A stretch of 64,000 nucleotides of DNA from Lepus europaeus. Its lineage: Eukaryota > Chordata > Mammalia > Lagomorpha > Leporidae. Of the stretch, positions 1 through 11,229 are shown piece after piece. Each line of letters begins with the position of its first letter. The first letter of the stretch is position 1. Made by a program: the position numbers and the translations under genes. Where the stretch lies: contig NC_084835.1 of NCBI RefSeq assembly GCF_033115175.1, forward strand, positions 63,346,448-63,410,447, read 5' to 3'. Below the pieces are notes generated by a model, which made no database searches, was not told where the DNA came from, and was given only the letters and a program-made list of their open reading frames with translations.

Positions 1-443
1 TCCTACTCATTCCTCTTAGACCATGATTCACCCCTTTCTCCAGCATATCCACACTATATAATCTACCTGCTTATTCCTCACTTAGTAGCCATGTCAGTTA
101 TGAGGCCAACTGTCATGGTATCACTATTTTACTTAATAATGGCCCCAAAACAAAATAGTGGTGATAAGCCAAAGGGAAGTTATATATTGCTTCCTTTAAG
201 TGACAGATAAAAATTCATGACTTTGTAAAGAAAGAAAAAAAAATCATACACTGAGATTGATAAGATCCATGGTATACTATCATTGTTATTTTCCCAATGT
301 GCTTAATCTATAAATTAAACCCATCAAAGATATGTATATATGAGAGGAAACATAGTAATTTTAGGGTTCAGTGCCATCTGCAGTTTTGGGCATCCACTAG
401 GTGTTTTGGAACATATCCCCCTATAGATAACAGTGAACAACTG
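1..443 (+). mobile_element. Tigger-type (pogo/Tc1-mariner) DNA transposon relic, 5' part outside window
   Basis: The text resembles the non-coding and transposase-start region of a Tigger element. A stretch at 80-190 has the typical 'acttaataatggcccca' start context, followed by lysine-rich codons that are broken by stops. The right end at about 395-443 resembles the Tigger terminus (ccactaggtgttttggaaca, then a cccc run and a degenerate terminal repeat). The middle of the transposase is missing, so this is an internally deleted, inactive copy. The left terminus lies before the window. Family-level assignment is fairly safe; the exact subfamily is not. Confidence 0.6.
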
Positions 444-581
444 TAAACAATTCAGTATGGCTCCTGCAGAGTAGAGACACTGAGGAACCACATTATCAGA
501 ACACCTGAAATTCTCACAAGCGTCTACCTCCACTGCCAGTGATGGATGACAGGATGTTGAATATTATTAAAAAGAAGTGAC

Positions 582-952
582 GGCCGGCGCCATGGCTCAA
601 CAGGCTAATCCTCCGCCTTGCGGCGCCGGCACACCGGGTTCTAGTCCCGGTCGGGGCACCGATCCTGTCCCGGTTGCCCCTCTTCCAGGCCAGCTCTCTG
701 CTGTGGCCAGGGAGTGCAGTGGAGGATGGCCCAAGTGCTTGGGCTCTGCACCCCATGGGAGACCAGGAGAAGCACCTGGCTCCTGCCATCGGAACAGCGC
801 GGTGCGCCGGCAGCAGCGCGCTACCGCGGCGGCCATTGGAGGGTGAATCAACGGCAAAAGGAAAACCTTTCTCTCTGTCTCTCTCTCACTGTCCACTCTG
901 CCTGTCAAAAATAAAAAAAAAGAAAAAAAAGAAAAAAGAAAAGAAAAAAAAA
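582..952 (+). mobile_element. CSINE2 (rabbit tRNA-derived C-repeat SINE), full length
   Basis: The head carries a pol III A-box-like segment (tggctcaacagg) and a B-box-like segment (gggttctagtccc). The body contains the typical 'gcacctggctcctgcc' and 'ggagggtgaa' segments, then a CT-rich stretch, 'ctgcctgtcaaa' and an A-rich tail. The 11-bp target-site duplication AAAGAAGTGAC occurs at 571-581 and 953-963, which fixes both edges. This is one of about eleven CSINE2-type copies in the window. The overlapping open frames on both strands are SINE by-products. Confidence 0.93.
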
Positions 953-1114
953 AAAGAAGTGACAATTTCCTTCTAATACTTCACAATAGCAATCTAGAGC
1001 TGAAAGATTTAGCCCTGTGTAAACCTCTCAATAAATTGCATATGTATCTGTGATTCATTAATTCATGTAGTCATTTGATAAAGCTGTTTATAATTTTAAT
1101 TTCTACTGTCTTAT

Positions 1115-2870
1115 TTTAAACATTTTATTTATATAAAGGGAATGAATTTCATGTATTTCATATATTCAGTTTTAAAAGCATGATGATACTTTCTACCTTA
1201 CCCTCCCTCATTCACTCACTCCCACCTTGTTTTTCTTTCCTTATTCTTTCTTTTAATTTTCACAATGACATACCTTTAATTTACTTCACAGTCACAAACC
1301 TAACTTTCCACCAAACAAAGAGTTTGACAAGCAGTAAGTAGTAAAATCCCAGTTTCTCAAGAATGTTGACAAGGGCTATAAAAATGATCTAATCTCAAAA
1401 TGCCAATTTCAGTCATATGCATTACTTTTTTTTGTACTTTGTATATTAGTTACCGCAAATCAGAGAAAACATGTATTTGTCTTTTGGAGACTGGCTTATT
1501 TCACTAAGCATAATGATCTCCAGCTTTGTCCATTTTGTTGCACAAGATAGGATTTCATTCTTTTTTATGGCTGAGTAGTACTTCATAGTCTATATGTATC
1601 ATAATTTCTTTATCCAGTCATAAGTTGATATAGAATCTGGGTTGATTCTATATCTTAGCTAATTTTAATTGAGCTGCTATAAACATAGGGTACAGGTAAC
1701 TCTTTCACATGATAAATTAATTTCCTTTGGGTAAATTCCCTGTAGTATGATGGCTGCATCGTATGATAGATCTATTTTCAGATTTCTAAGGAATCTCCAG
1801 ACTGCCTTCCACAATGGCTGTACTAGTTTAATTACCATCAACAGTGTATTAGGGTACTTCTTCCCCACATCCTCACTGGCATTTGTTATTTTTTTGATTT
1901 TTGGATGATGGTTATTCTAACTGGAGTGAGATGAAACCTCATTGTGGTTTTCATTTGCAATTTCTCTGATGGCTAGTGCTCCTGAGCATCTTTTCATGTG
2001 TCTGGTGACCATTCATATTTCTTCCTTTGAAAAATGCCTATTCATATCCTTAGCCCATTTCTTAATTGGATCTTCTTTTTTTTGTTTTTTTTTTGTTTGT
2101 TTGTTTGTTTTTTTGTTTTTTTTTTTTTAGTTTCTTGAGCTCCTTATATATTCTGGATATTTTATCAGATATACAATTTGCAAATATATTCTCCCATTCT
2201 GTCAGTTACCTTTTACTTTGTTGAGTGATTCTTTTGATGTACAGAAGCTTCTTGGCTTAATGCAATTCCATTGCCTATTTTTGGCATCATTTCCTGTGCT
2301 TCTGGGGTCTTATCCAAGAAGTCTTTACCTATGCCAATGTCTTGCAATGTTTATACTATGTTTGCCTCTAGCAATTCAATGGTTTCAGGTTTTAGATTTA
2401 GATTATTGATCCATTGATTTGATTTTTGTGTAGGGTGTAAGGTAGGGGTCTTGTTTCATATTTCTACATGCAGAGATCCAATTTTTCCAACACAATTTGT
2501 TGAAGAGACTTTCCTTTCTCTGGGGAGTGATTTTAGCTTGTTTGTCAAAGATTAGTTGGTTGTAGATGTGTGGATTCATTTCTGGGGCTTATAGTCAGTT
2601 TCACTGGTCAACTTGTCTACTCTTATGCCAGTGCCAGGATATTTTGATCATAATTGCCTTGTAATATGTCTTGAAATCTGGGATTGTGATGCTGCCAGCA
2701 TTATTTTTATTGTTATGGATTGCTTTAGCTATTTGGGGTCTCTTGTGATTCCATATGAATTTTAGGGTCAATTTTTCCAGATGTGAGAAAATCTTTGGAA
2801 TTTTTATGTGTGTGTGGGGGTCTACTTCTATTTCTTTCCATAATGTTTGTAGAGTAGAAAGAAAGCTGGA
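1115..2870 (-). mobile_element. LINE-1 3' end (ORF2 C-terminal region and 3' UTR), minus strand
   Basis: Read on the minus strand, 2,870 to about 1,900 corresponds to the well-conserved end of L1 ORF2. The plus strand shows the familiar antisense landmarks: 'gcagagatccaatttttcca', 'gttgaagagac', 'attctggatattttatcaga', 'aatggctgtactagtt' and 'gtgagatgaaacctcattgt'. Below about 1,300 it passes into a C-rich 3' UTR and a TTTTATTT end. Many stops and indels break the frame. A long T/G-rich tract at 2,072-2,129 interrupts it. Truncated and inactive. Confidence 0.85.
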
Positions 2871-3183
2871 TCAGGAATTTTTAGAACCTGTAGCATGCTG
2901 TGTAATGCACAGTGCTGGGATTTGACATTGGTGTACCCTCTAACATTTCTGAGATATTTCATTGTACTTGGGTAAATCACTTCCCCTCTTTGGATCTTAA
3001 GCTTCTTTCTTTGTGAAATGAAGACTGAGGAGAGAGGTTGGGAAGATGGAGCAGGTGAAGCACTGCATTGTGTCAAATTCCCTTCTCATTGATCTTGTTC
3101 AGACTCCACCAGTCATAAGCATAAGGGAATCAATTTCTTTATAGCTTTATAATTTATAAGAGGTTAAATTGAGTAAACTTTTT

Positions 3184-3361
3184 AGAAAAGATTTATTTAT
3201 TTATTTGAAAGGCATAGTTACAGAGAGGGAGAGATAGAGAGATCTTCTATTTGCTTTTTCACTCTCCCATCGGCCGCAATGGCTGTGACTGGGCCAGGCC
3301 AAAGTCAGATTCCAGGAGCATCTTCTAGGTCTGCCATGTGGGTGCTGCTCTTCCAGGCACA
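3184..3361 (-). mobile_element. CSINE fragment, minus strand
   Basis: It opens with the antisense A/T-rich tail (agatttatttatttatttga), then 'aaggcatagttacagagag' and a part of the SINE body, and stops about halfway. The tRNA-like head is absent. Confidence 0.8.
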
Positions 3362-3813
3362 TTATTAAAGAATCCAACCCTCAGCTGGGTCTCTAATAAG
3401 CTTTCCTGGAAAATGAGCCTCATGAGAATTAGTGGATTCACTGAACACTGATTTTCTCTGTCCATAGTTAGAACTCTTCAGCTACCAGATTTGGTTTTAT
3501 TACACTTGATGCTTCACCCATCTGTCAGGTATCACTGAGGTTACAGACAGTGTGAGTAAAATAGAGTGGATGGCCTCTAGCATTTCCCATTTCCTACTTA
3601 ATACCCTATACACATGATTGCCATAATGTCAATTTGTCCTTGTTTGTAATTTGCTGCTTCACTTTATACTCATTAGGAATTATGCAAGTACATTTTTTCT
3701 CCTTGAATGTATTGCTCTTAAATTACACATGCACACAAAGGTAATTTAATTCATTTATCCAGCTTACCCTTAATATTTATGTACACACATAATCTGGGTC
3801 AATATACAATAGA
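3362..3813. other. Unassigned intergenic sequence
   Basis: I recognise no gene or repeat family in this AT-rich stretch. Confidence 0.5.
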
Positions 3814-4168
3814 GGGGCTGGTGCTGTGGTGTGGTAAGTTAAACCTCCGACTGCAGCGCCAGCATGCCATATAGGCACTAGTTTATGTCCCAGCTGCTCT
3901 TTTTCCAATACAGCTCTCTGATAATGCGCTGGGAAAGCAGTGGAAGATGAGCCAAGTTCTTGGGCCTCTGCACCCATGTGGGAGCCCATGTGGGAGCCCA
4001 TGTGGGAAACCCAGAAGAAGCACCTCATTTCTGGCTTCAGATTGTCCTAGCTTTACCCATTGCAGCCATTTGGGGAGTGAACTAGTGGATGAAAGATCTC
4101 TCTCTCTGTCTCTCCCTCTATCTCTCTGTAACTTTGCTTCCTAAATAAATAAATAAATCTTAAAAAAA
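3814..4168 (+). mobile_element. CSINE (older form), with internal 12-bp triplication
   Basis: Full-length SINE from 'ggggctggtgctgtggt' to the AAATAAAT tail. Imperfect flanking duplications (aatacaatagag near 3,802 and aatacaacgagc near 4,166) support the edges. The unit cccatgtgggag occurs three times in tandem at 3,973-4,008, where related copies have one. Confidence 0.88.
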
Positions 4169-4175
4169 ATACAAC

Positions 4176-4262
4176 GAGCAATTGGCCTTGTGGAGTAGTT
4201 TGTTAAGCCACCCCTTGTGATGACAGCATCTCATATCCAAGTGCCAGAGCTCCTTGCTGATG
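4176..4262 (+). mobile_element. CSINE head fragment
   Basis: Only the first third of a CSINE is present (tggccttgtggagtagtttg up to the 'aagtgccagagctcc' part). It directly follows the tail of the previous copy. Confidence 0.6.
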
Positions 4263-4292
4263 GAAAGCAGCAGAAGCGTGCTTGGAAGTTCA

Positions 4293-5432
4293 CACAGCAG
4301 ACTCATAGAATGGCAATCGCTTTAAGTAACACTCTGACCTCAGAATCAGCCCTTAAGGCATTCAGATGTGGCTGAAAAGCCTATGAGAGCATTTCAGGTG
4401 TGAAAAGCCAAGACACCATGGCAAAAAAATATCCTACATGAAGGATCTCTGTGAGTGAGACTCCAGTGGAAAGAAGGGGCTATCAAAGAAGGATGCACTT
4501 TTCTCTGAAGGGAGGAGAGAATTTCCACTTTGCTTAAGGCCTTATCTAAATACTGACAAGAGTTTGTGGTCACAAAAGGCTTCCATAGCCTTGGCAGCTC
4601 ATGGCAAGAGCCTTGGGTGATCACTACCATGATAATTAAGAGTGTTAATTGTTAAATTAACAGCAGAAGTCACTGTGCACTTACTCCCCATGTAGGACCT
4701 CTGTCCTTAATGAGTTGTACTATGAGAATTAAATGTAAAACTTGTTCTTAAACAGTGTTTTATACATTGTGTATGTGTGTAAGGGTACAAACTGTTGAAC
4801 TCTTTACTTAGTATAGAGTTAGTCTTCTGTATATAAACTGAATTAAAAATGAATCTTATTGGAGTTGGTGAACTCAAAAGGCTTCCATAGCCTTGACAGC
4901 TCATGACAAGAGCCTTGGGTGATTACTGACGCCATAAACAAGAGTGCCAATTGTTAAGTCAACAACAGGAGTCACTGTGCACTTACTCCCCATGTAGATC
5001 TCTGTCCTTAATGTCTTTTACAATGTGAATTAATGCTATAACTAGTACTCAAACAGTACTTTACATTTTGTGTTTCTGTGTGGGTGCAAACTGTTGAAAT
5101 ATTTACTTAATATATGCTAAATTAATCATCTGTATATAAAGATAATTGAATATTAATCTTGATGTGAATGAAATGAAAGAAGGAGTGGGAGATGGGAGGG
5201 TTGCAGGTGGGAGGGAAGTTATGGGGAGGAAAAGCCACTGTAATCCAAAATCTGTACTTAGGAAATTTATATTTATTAAATAAAAATTTTAAAAAATGAA
5301 TCTTAATGAAGAACAGGATGGGAGAAAGGTAGGAGGTGGGGGGTGAGAGGGTAGGTATGGGGGAAGAACCAGTGTATTCCTAAAGTTGTACCTATGAAAT
5401 TTGCATCCATTAAATAAAAGCTTTAAAAAAAG
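4293..5432 (+). mobile_element. Rabbit-type L1 3' UTR with internal tandem duplication
   Basis: The sequence matches the characteristic rabbit L1 3' UTR: 'aaggcttccatagccttgg', 'gtcactgtgcacttactc', 'ggatctctgtccttaatg', 'ctgtatataaa', a G-rich 'gggagggttgcaggtggga' stretch and 'attaaataaa' before poly(A). A unit of about 302 bp is present twice (4,573-4,874 and 4,875 to about 5,170). The G-rich terminal block with AATAAA is also doubled (about 5,155-5,298 and 5,299-5,432). No ORF2 sequence precedes it, so this is a 5'-truncated insertion. Confidence 0.82.
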
Positions 5433-5619
5433 AGTTCTTGGTCCCTTCCATGCATGTAGGAGATCTGGATGAAGTTCTGGGCTCCTGGTTTTGGCTTGGA
5501 CTATCCCTGGCCATTGTAGCCATTTGGGGGAGTGAACCAGTGGATCGAAGATCTTTGTCTCTCCTTCTCTCTCTCTGCTGCTCTGCCTTTTTTATAAATA
5601 AATACATCTTTTTAAAAAT
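5433..5619 (+). mobile_element. CSINE, 5'-truncated
   Basis: Second half of a CSINE ('gggctcctggttttggc', CT-rich block, 'ctctgcctttt', AAATAAAT tail) directly after the L1 poly(A). The tRNA-like head is missing. Confidence 0.8.
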
Positions 5620-5624
5620 ACAAT

Positions 5625-5922
5625 TGGGAGGGAGGTGTTTGGCCTAGCACATAGGGCACATCCTCTATCAGAGTACCTGGTTTCAAATCCTGGCTCTGCT
5701 CCCAATTACAGCTTCTTGCTAATGTGTGCTCTGGGAGGTACCAGCTGAAAACTCAAGTAGTTGTATTTCTGTCACTCATGTGAGAGGCCTGGATTGAATT
5801 CCCTGATCCTGGATTTGGCCTGGTCCAGCCCTTACTGTTACAGGTATTTGGGGAGTAATCCAGGGATAGGAGCTCTGTCTGCCCCTCTCTTCCTCCCAAA
5901 ATAAATAAATAATTTTAAAAAT
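5625..5922 (+). mobile_element. CSINE, older divergent copy
   Basis: It runs from 'gtgtttggcctagcac' to an AAATAAATAA tail. It has the older-type body ending in 'ggcctggtccagccct'. Confidence 0.8.
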
Positions 5923-5925
5923 ACA

Positions 5926-6625
5926 GTAGAAGAGTATGTGATGCAAAAGCAAGAAACAAAGACACACAGTTGATGGTGGGTGAAACTCATAAGGCACCTT
6001 CATCACCACTACTTGCATTATAATAACAGTGCCAGAGGTCTCTGGACTTGAAATTGTGTTATTTTTTTCTACTTTTGCACTTCAGAGAGTATCAAAAAGT
6101 GGATTGGTAATTCATAGTTGGCACAATGATAACTTGCACCTGGATCAATATTGAAGGCACTTGGCCCTGACCACAGCACTGTGGTGGGCACATGGCACAC
6201 AGCTGAAGTGTACATTGCTTGTTCCCTAAATTCTTGATGCTCCCTGAGCCCAGGCCCTTCTACAAAGCAGCACATTTTTATCTTCCTATGCCAGTCTCAC
6301 ACTGGAAACTCTGGCATTGGGAAGCTTATCTTTTTAAAGCATCAGTTAAATGTGTAATAGCCTCAGTAATATGAGAATCTTAATATTTCTGCTAACTGAA
6401 ATAAATTCTAAGTCAAATATGAGTGTATGTTTGGAAATCTAGTGGAATGTTTCCCAGAGCATGCTACTGTTTACTTGGAAAACAGAAGCATTTACCTCTA
6501 CAAGCCTTTGCTAAACAAATTAAAAAGAGTTTAATAAATGGGAAAACAATGCCATGCATCACCAAAGCCTGTCCACATTGCTTTGGCAACACCTCCTGGT
6601 CCCATGTATTTTTTGCATCTCCCCT
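5926..6625. other. Unassigned intergenic sequence
   Basis: I see no recognisable gene, RNA or repeat family. Open frames here are short and have no known domain. Confidence 0.4.
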
Positions 6626-6629
6626 CCAC

Positions 6630-6933
6630 CACCTGGGGTCTCTCACTGGGAAGTGTGCAACAGCCCCCTAACGGGTCTCCCTGCATCCTCCTTTGGTCCC
6701 CACCAGTCACCACATGGGGGGGTGATCTTTAGAAGGCCAAATTTGATCAAGACCCTGCCACACTCCTTTCCTACTCTACTCTTCTTTTCTTCCTTTATCT
6801 GAGAATCTGATAAGGTAGTGTATGCTGAAGAAGGAAAATATTTCACTCTCATTTTTTTTTCTCAACTCAAATGCTGCCTAAATGTCACTGGCCTTAGTGG
6901 GAGCTCTATTTAATCCTCATCTTTCTTTTTTAA

Positions 6934-6967
<34 letters not shown>

Positions 6968-7010
6968 ATTAAAAAGGCATAGTCACAAAGAGAGTAGGAG
7001 AAACAGATAC

Positions 7011-7053
<43 letters not shown>

Positions 7054-7310
7054 CTTCCATCCACTGATTCACTCCCAAAATGGTCACAGTGTCCACAGGG
7101 CTGGGCTAGGATGAAGTAAGGAGACAGGAGCTTTATCTGGGTCTCCCGAGTGGGTGCAGGAGCCCAAGCATTTGGATCATTTTCTGCTACTTTCTCAAGT
7201 GCATCAGCAGGGAGATAGATTGGAAGCGGAGCAGCCAGCACACAATGTGATGTCAACCACTATGCCACAAGGTTGGCCCACCATCCTCATCTTTCTATGA
7301 ACAATGTTTG
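6630..7310 (+). mobile_element. LINE-2 3' fragment, split by a CSINE
   Basis: Segments at about 6,640-6,780 (tgatctttagaaggccaaat) and 6,860-6,926 ('ctcaactcaaatgctgcct') resemble the conserved L2 3' region in the same order. A minus-strand CSINE at 6,927-7,282 interrupts it. Highly diverged. Confidence 0.45.
6927..7282 (-). mobile_element. CSINE, minus strand, with expanded (GT)n and (GA)n
   Basis: A perfect 14-bp target-site duplication ATCCTCATCTTTCT lies at 6,913-6,926 and 7,283-7,296. The antisense tail has become an AT/GT microsatellite (6,933-6,968), and the purine block is an expanded GA run (7,014-7,050). It ends with 'aggttggccca'. Confidence 0.9.
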
Positions 7311-7354
7311 ACTTCCCAGTGCAAGAAAATTTAAACCAACACCCCTTAGTATTA

Positions 7355-7658
7355 TTTTAAAAAATGATTTATTTATGTATTTAAAAGAGTTACAGAGTGA
7401 GAGAGAGATCAGTTCTGTCCCCAGATAGCCACAATGGCCAAGGTGGGGCCAGGCCTAGAACAGGAGCCAGGAGCTTCTTCCAGTTCTCCCATGTGGGTAG
7501 CAGGGGCCCAGGGACTTGGCCATCTTCCACCCCTTTTCCCAGGCCACTGGCAGAGACATGGATCAGAAGTGTAGCAACCGGGACATGAACAAGTGCCCAT
7601 ATAGTATGCCAGTGTTGCAGGCAGCAGTCTTATCTACTATACCACAGTGCTGGCCCTG
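7355..7658 (-). mobile_element. CSINE, minus strand
   Basis: It begins 'tttaaaaaatgatttattta' and ends 'cacagtgctggccctg'. A short direct repeat (TTAGTATT) flanks both sides at about 7,347 and 7,663. Confidence 0.88.
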
Positions 7659-7659
7659 C

Positions 7660-8780
7660 CTGTTAGTATTCTTTTCAATCCAAGATTTCTATGAAGACAC
7701 ATATTGCAAGAGGTGTTAGGGAAAATTCTATGGTATATATACCATGGTTTTTAAAGTCTAAGACTTGTATTCTTAATAGTCCTAAATCTCTGCCACCAAG
7801 ATATGTCTTAGAATTGATGGTGAGCCTTGGTCTCATCAGAACAATTTTTTCTTTTTTAAATTTTCAAAAAACAATTTTTCATTCTACAGTCAATGTGTCT
7901 GAAGTGAAATACAAAATTATTATGTGAGACACCAGGGAGGTCTTATCTTGTCATATAAATGTAATGCAACTAACATCAATGTTATTTTAAATATATAATC
8001 ATCTCAACAATTGCTGAGCACCTATTAATGCACTAGGCACTGGCTCAGGTACTAGTGAAGATTAAAGGCACTTACTCATTCACTCTACAAGTGGATAAGG
8101 AATAATTCCTACACGCCAGGTTTTGTCTTAAACATGGGAGTGCTTGCTAATTTAGACAGATAAAGCTCCATCTTCATGAGGGCTTTTTCTGGAATAATAG
8201 AGGGTAAAAAGGTATACAAATAATCAACATATTAATGACAGATGTAAAAGCTGCTATGGAGGAAATTTAATTTTTTAAAAAAAAGGTCTATTTGCCAATT
8301 ACTTTTTGCCTTTCCTGTCACTGAACCCATTTCTTCAGTGACCCAGAACATTTATAAGTAAATCTGTGAAATGTTCTCAAACATTCTCAAAAATATTTAC
8401 ATCTCAGCTGAAGCTCAGAAATCTTTCTGAGTATTCTTCTGGAAATAAATCCACTTCTTCCCATTGCTACATTTTCTCTAAGTTATGAATTAGTCTGGAA
8501 ACATAAGTATGGGTATTTTATAGGCAGATTTCCAATGTTTTCATGATGTAAGTATGGGAATCAAACAGGAACTCAATGAGTGATCTATTATTTTTATTCT
8601 TTTATATTATAATTTAGATATCAGAATATATATAGATTACATAATACCTTTATACTTAAGGCAAATGTGATTCTTGTCTTACTTATAAGAGCAACTTTTT
8701 GTGTTGTCAGAGAGGATGTACAAAAAATTATGGTTTTTAAATGACTGTATCTTTAATCTTCCCTTCTGGGGAAATCTGAA
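7660..8780. other. Unassigned AT-rich sequence with a weak MIR/L2-like patch
   Basis: No gene is recognised. Around 7,995-8,130 the text ('tgctgagcacctattaatg', 'cactaggcactggc') resembles an antisense MIR or L2 core, strongly decayed. The rest is unassigned. Confidence 0.35.
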
Positions 8781-9369
8781 ATTTTTTTATAGTGGGAAAA
8801 TACACACAACATAAAGTTTATTATTTCAATAGTTTTAAAGTATACAATTCAGTGGCATTAGGTGCGTTCTCATGGTGTGCAGTTATCACCACTACCCATT
8901 TCCAGCATCCCAAAGCAGAATTCTATTTCCATTGAGCAATACCTCCCTGTTCTCTCCCACACACAGTCCCTAGAAACCACCATTCTCCTGTCTCTCTCTA
9001 TGAATTTGACTTCCGGCACCTCATGCAAGTGTAATTATACTTGTGCTTTTGGAATGGCTTATTTTACTTTTCACAGTGTTTTCCCGGCTCATCCATGTTA
9101 TAGCATGTGTCAGGACTTGCTTTTTGAAGCTGGAAAATATGCCATTACATGTATACCCCACAATTTCTTATCCATTCATCTGTCAGTGGGCACTTGGGTT
9201 GCTTCCATCTTTGGGCTGCTGTGAATGATGCTGCTCTGAATATGGGTGTGCAAGTGTCCATGTTCAGCTTTCAGTGTTGGAACATATAGGTCCAGAAATG
9301 GATATGCCAGGTCATAAGTTGAGGAATTACCATAGTGTTTTCCATAGTAGTTGTAGCATTTTACATTTC

Positions 9370-9710
9370 TTTTTTTTTTTTTAATTTTTTTTTTGACAGT
9401 CCGAGTGGACAGTGAGAGAGAGAGATGGAGAGAAAGGTCTTCCTTTTGCTGTTGGTTCACCCGCCAATGGCTGCTGCGGCCGGCGCATCTCGCTGATCCG
9501 AAGCCAGGAGCCAGGTGCTTCTCCTGGTCTCCCATGCGGGTGCAGGGGCCCAAGCACTTGGGCCATCCTCCACTGCCTTCCCGGGCCACAGCAGGGAGCT
9601 GGCCTGGAAGAGGGGCAACCGGACAGAATCCGGCGCCCTGACTGGGACTCGAACCCGGTGTGCCGGTGCCGCTAGGCGGAGGATTATCCTGTTGAGCCAT
9701 GGCGCTGGCC
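9370..9710 (-). mobile_element. CSINE2, minus strand, in old L1
   Basis: T-rich antisense tail, then 'gacagtccgagtggacagtg', the body, and a head ending 'gccatggcgctggcc'. The near-perfect duplication 'cattttacatttct' / 'cattctacatttct' at about 9,357 and 9,712 marks the insertion site inside the L1. Confidence 0.93.
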
Positions 9711-9970
9711 GCATTCTACATTTCTACCAACAGTGTACAAGGGTTTCACTTCCCCATATCTTACCAATACTTGTTATTTTCCATTGTCTTTTTTCTTCTT
9801 TTCACTATCACCCTAGTGGGAGTGAAGTGGCATCTCGTTGTGGTTTTGATTTGTCTTTTCCTATGCTTAATGATATTGAATATCTTTTCATATGCTTTTT
9901 TGAGCATTTATTCATTTGCCCTTTGTATACCTTCTCCAGAGAAATGTCTGTTCAAGTCTTTTCCTTAATT

Positions 9971-10306
9971 TTTTTTAAAGATTTACTTATTTGAAAGGTA
10001 GAGTTACAGAGAGACAGAAGCAGAGAGAGAAAAAGAGAGAGAGAGATCTTCCATCTGCTAGTTCACTCCCCAAATGACCACAATGGCCGGAGCTGGGCTA
10101 TCTGAAGCCAGGAGCCAGGAGCTTCTTCTGAGTCTCCCATGCAGGTGCAGGGCCACAAACTCTTGGGCCATCTTCTACTGCTTTCCCAGGCCATAGCAGA
10201 GAACTATATCAGAAGTGGAACAGCCAGAACTCAAACTGGTGCCCATATGGGATGTCAACACCGCAGGCGGTGGCCTTACCCACTATGCCACACAGCATCA
10301 GCCCCT
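9971..10306 (-). mobile_element. CSINE, minus strand, in old L1
   Basis: Starts 'ttttttaaagatttacttat' and ends 'cacacagcatcagcccc'. Older, more diverged copy than the CSINE2 insertions on either side. Confidence 0.88.
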
Positions 10307-10333
10307 CTTCTACCTATTTTTAAATGGATTTTT

Positions 10334-10652
10334 AGGCCGGCGCTGCGGCTCAATAGGCTAATCCTCTGCCTGCGGCACTGGCACCCTGGGTTCTAGTCCA
10401 GGTGGGGGCACCAGATTCTGTCCCGGTTGCTCCTCTTCCCGTCCAGCTCTTTGCTGTGGCCCGGGAGTGCACTGGAGGATGGCCCAAGTGCTTGGGCCCC
10501 TGCACCCGTATGGGAGACCAGGAGAAGCACCTGGCTCCTGGCTTCAGATCGGCGTGGTATGCCGGCCGCAGCGGCCATGGAGGGTGAACCAACAGAAAAG
10601 GAAGACCTTTCTCTCTCTCTCTCTCACTGTCCACTCTGCCTGCCAAAATAAA
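10334..10652 (+). mobile_element. CSINE2 in old L1
   Basis: Starts 'aggccggcgctgcggctcaa', ends 'ctgcctgccaaaataaaa'. The flanks 'aatggattttta' and 'aatgatttttaa' look like the target-site duplication. Confidence 0.92.
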
Positions 10653-10659
10653 AAATGAT

Positions 10660-10775
10660 TTTTAAAATTTAATTTATATTTATTTATAATTCAAATTTAA
10701 ATAAATTTAAATAATTTAAATTAAATTCAAATGATTTAAATATAAAATAAATATTTAAATTTATATAAATTTTAG
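10660..10775. repeat. AT-rich low-complexity run (TTTAAA/AATTTAAAT type)
   Basis: Imperfect repetition of aaatttaaat-like words directly after the CSINE2 tail. Likely grown from the SINE poly(A) end. Confidence 0.7.
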
Positions 10776-10927
10776 AATTTTTTTTTTGCCTGTTAATTTG
10801 TTTGTTTTCAGTTGAAGGAGATTGTTCTGTATTCTGGTTATTAACCTCTTATCGGATACATGGTTTGTGAATATTTTTTCTTTATAAGTTCCATTTCCAT
10901 TCTATTCATAGCAACTTTTAAAGTTTT

Positions 10928-11033
10928 TGTGTATTTATTTTCATCTAGTTGACGTACAGACAGAGGAAGAGATGTCCTCCCATTTGCTGGTTCACTCCTT
11001 AAATGCTGGCTATAGCCAGGACTGGACTTCTCT
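10928..11033 (-). mobile_element. CSINE fragment, minus strand
   Basis: It has 'ggaagagatgtcctcccatt' and 'tgctggttcactccttaaat' of an old CSINE body, and is cut off by the next SINE. Confidence 0.65.
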
Positions 11034-11045
11034 CAACTATACTTT

Positions 11046-11229
11046 TGTTTTTTTGTTTTGTTTTGTTTTGTTTTGTTTTGTTTTTGACAGGCAGAGTCCA
11101 CTGCCTTCCCGGGCCACAGCAGAAAGCTGGACTGGTAGAGGGGCAACCGGGACAGAATCCGGCGCTCCCACCGGGACTGGTGCCAGCGCCGCAGGCGGAG
11201 GATTAGCCTATTGAGCTGCGGTGCCGGCC
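11046..11229 (-). mobile_element. CSINE2 with internal deletion, minus strand
   Basis: The antisense tail is an expanded (GTTTT)n run (about 11,046-11,085). It passes from 'gacaggcagagtcca' straight to 'ctgccttcccgggcc', so about 150 bases of the usual body are missing. The flanks 'tcaactatacttt' (about 11,033) and 'tcaactgtacttt' (about 11,230) form the target-site duplication. Confidence 0.85.

Noticed and set aside
582-670. tRNA gene suggested by A-box and B-box-like segments
   Set aside because: These belong to the tRNA-derived head of CSINE2, which recurs about eleven times with SINE bodies and tails. No acceptor stem closes a true tRNA.
9176-9700. 174-codon minus-strand frame
   Set aside because: It reads through a CSINE2 and flanking old L1. 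Its N-terminal half is the same peptide seen in every CSINE2 copy.
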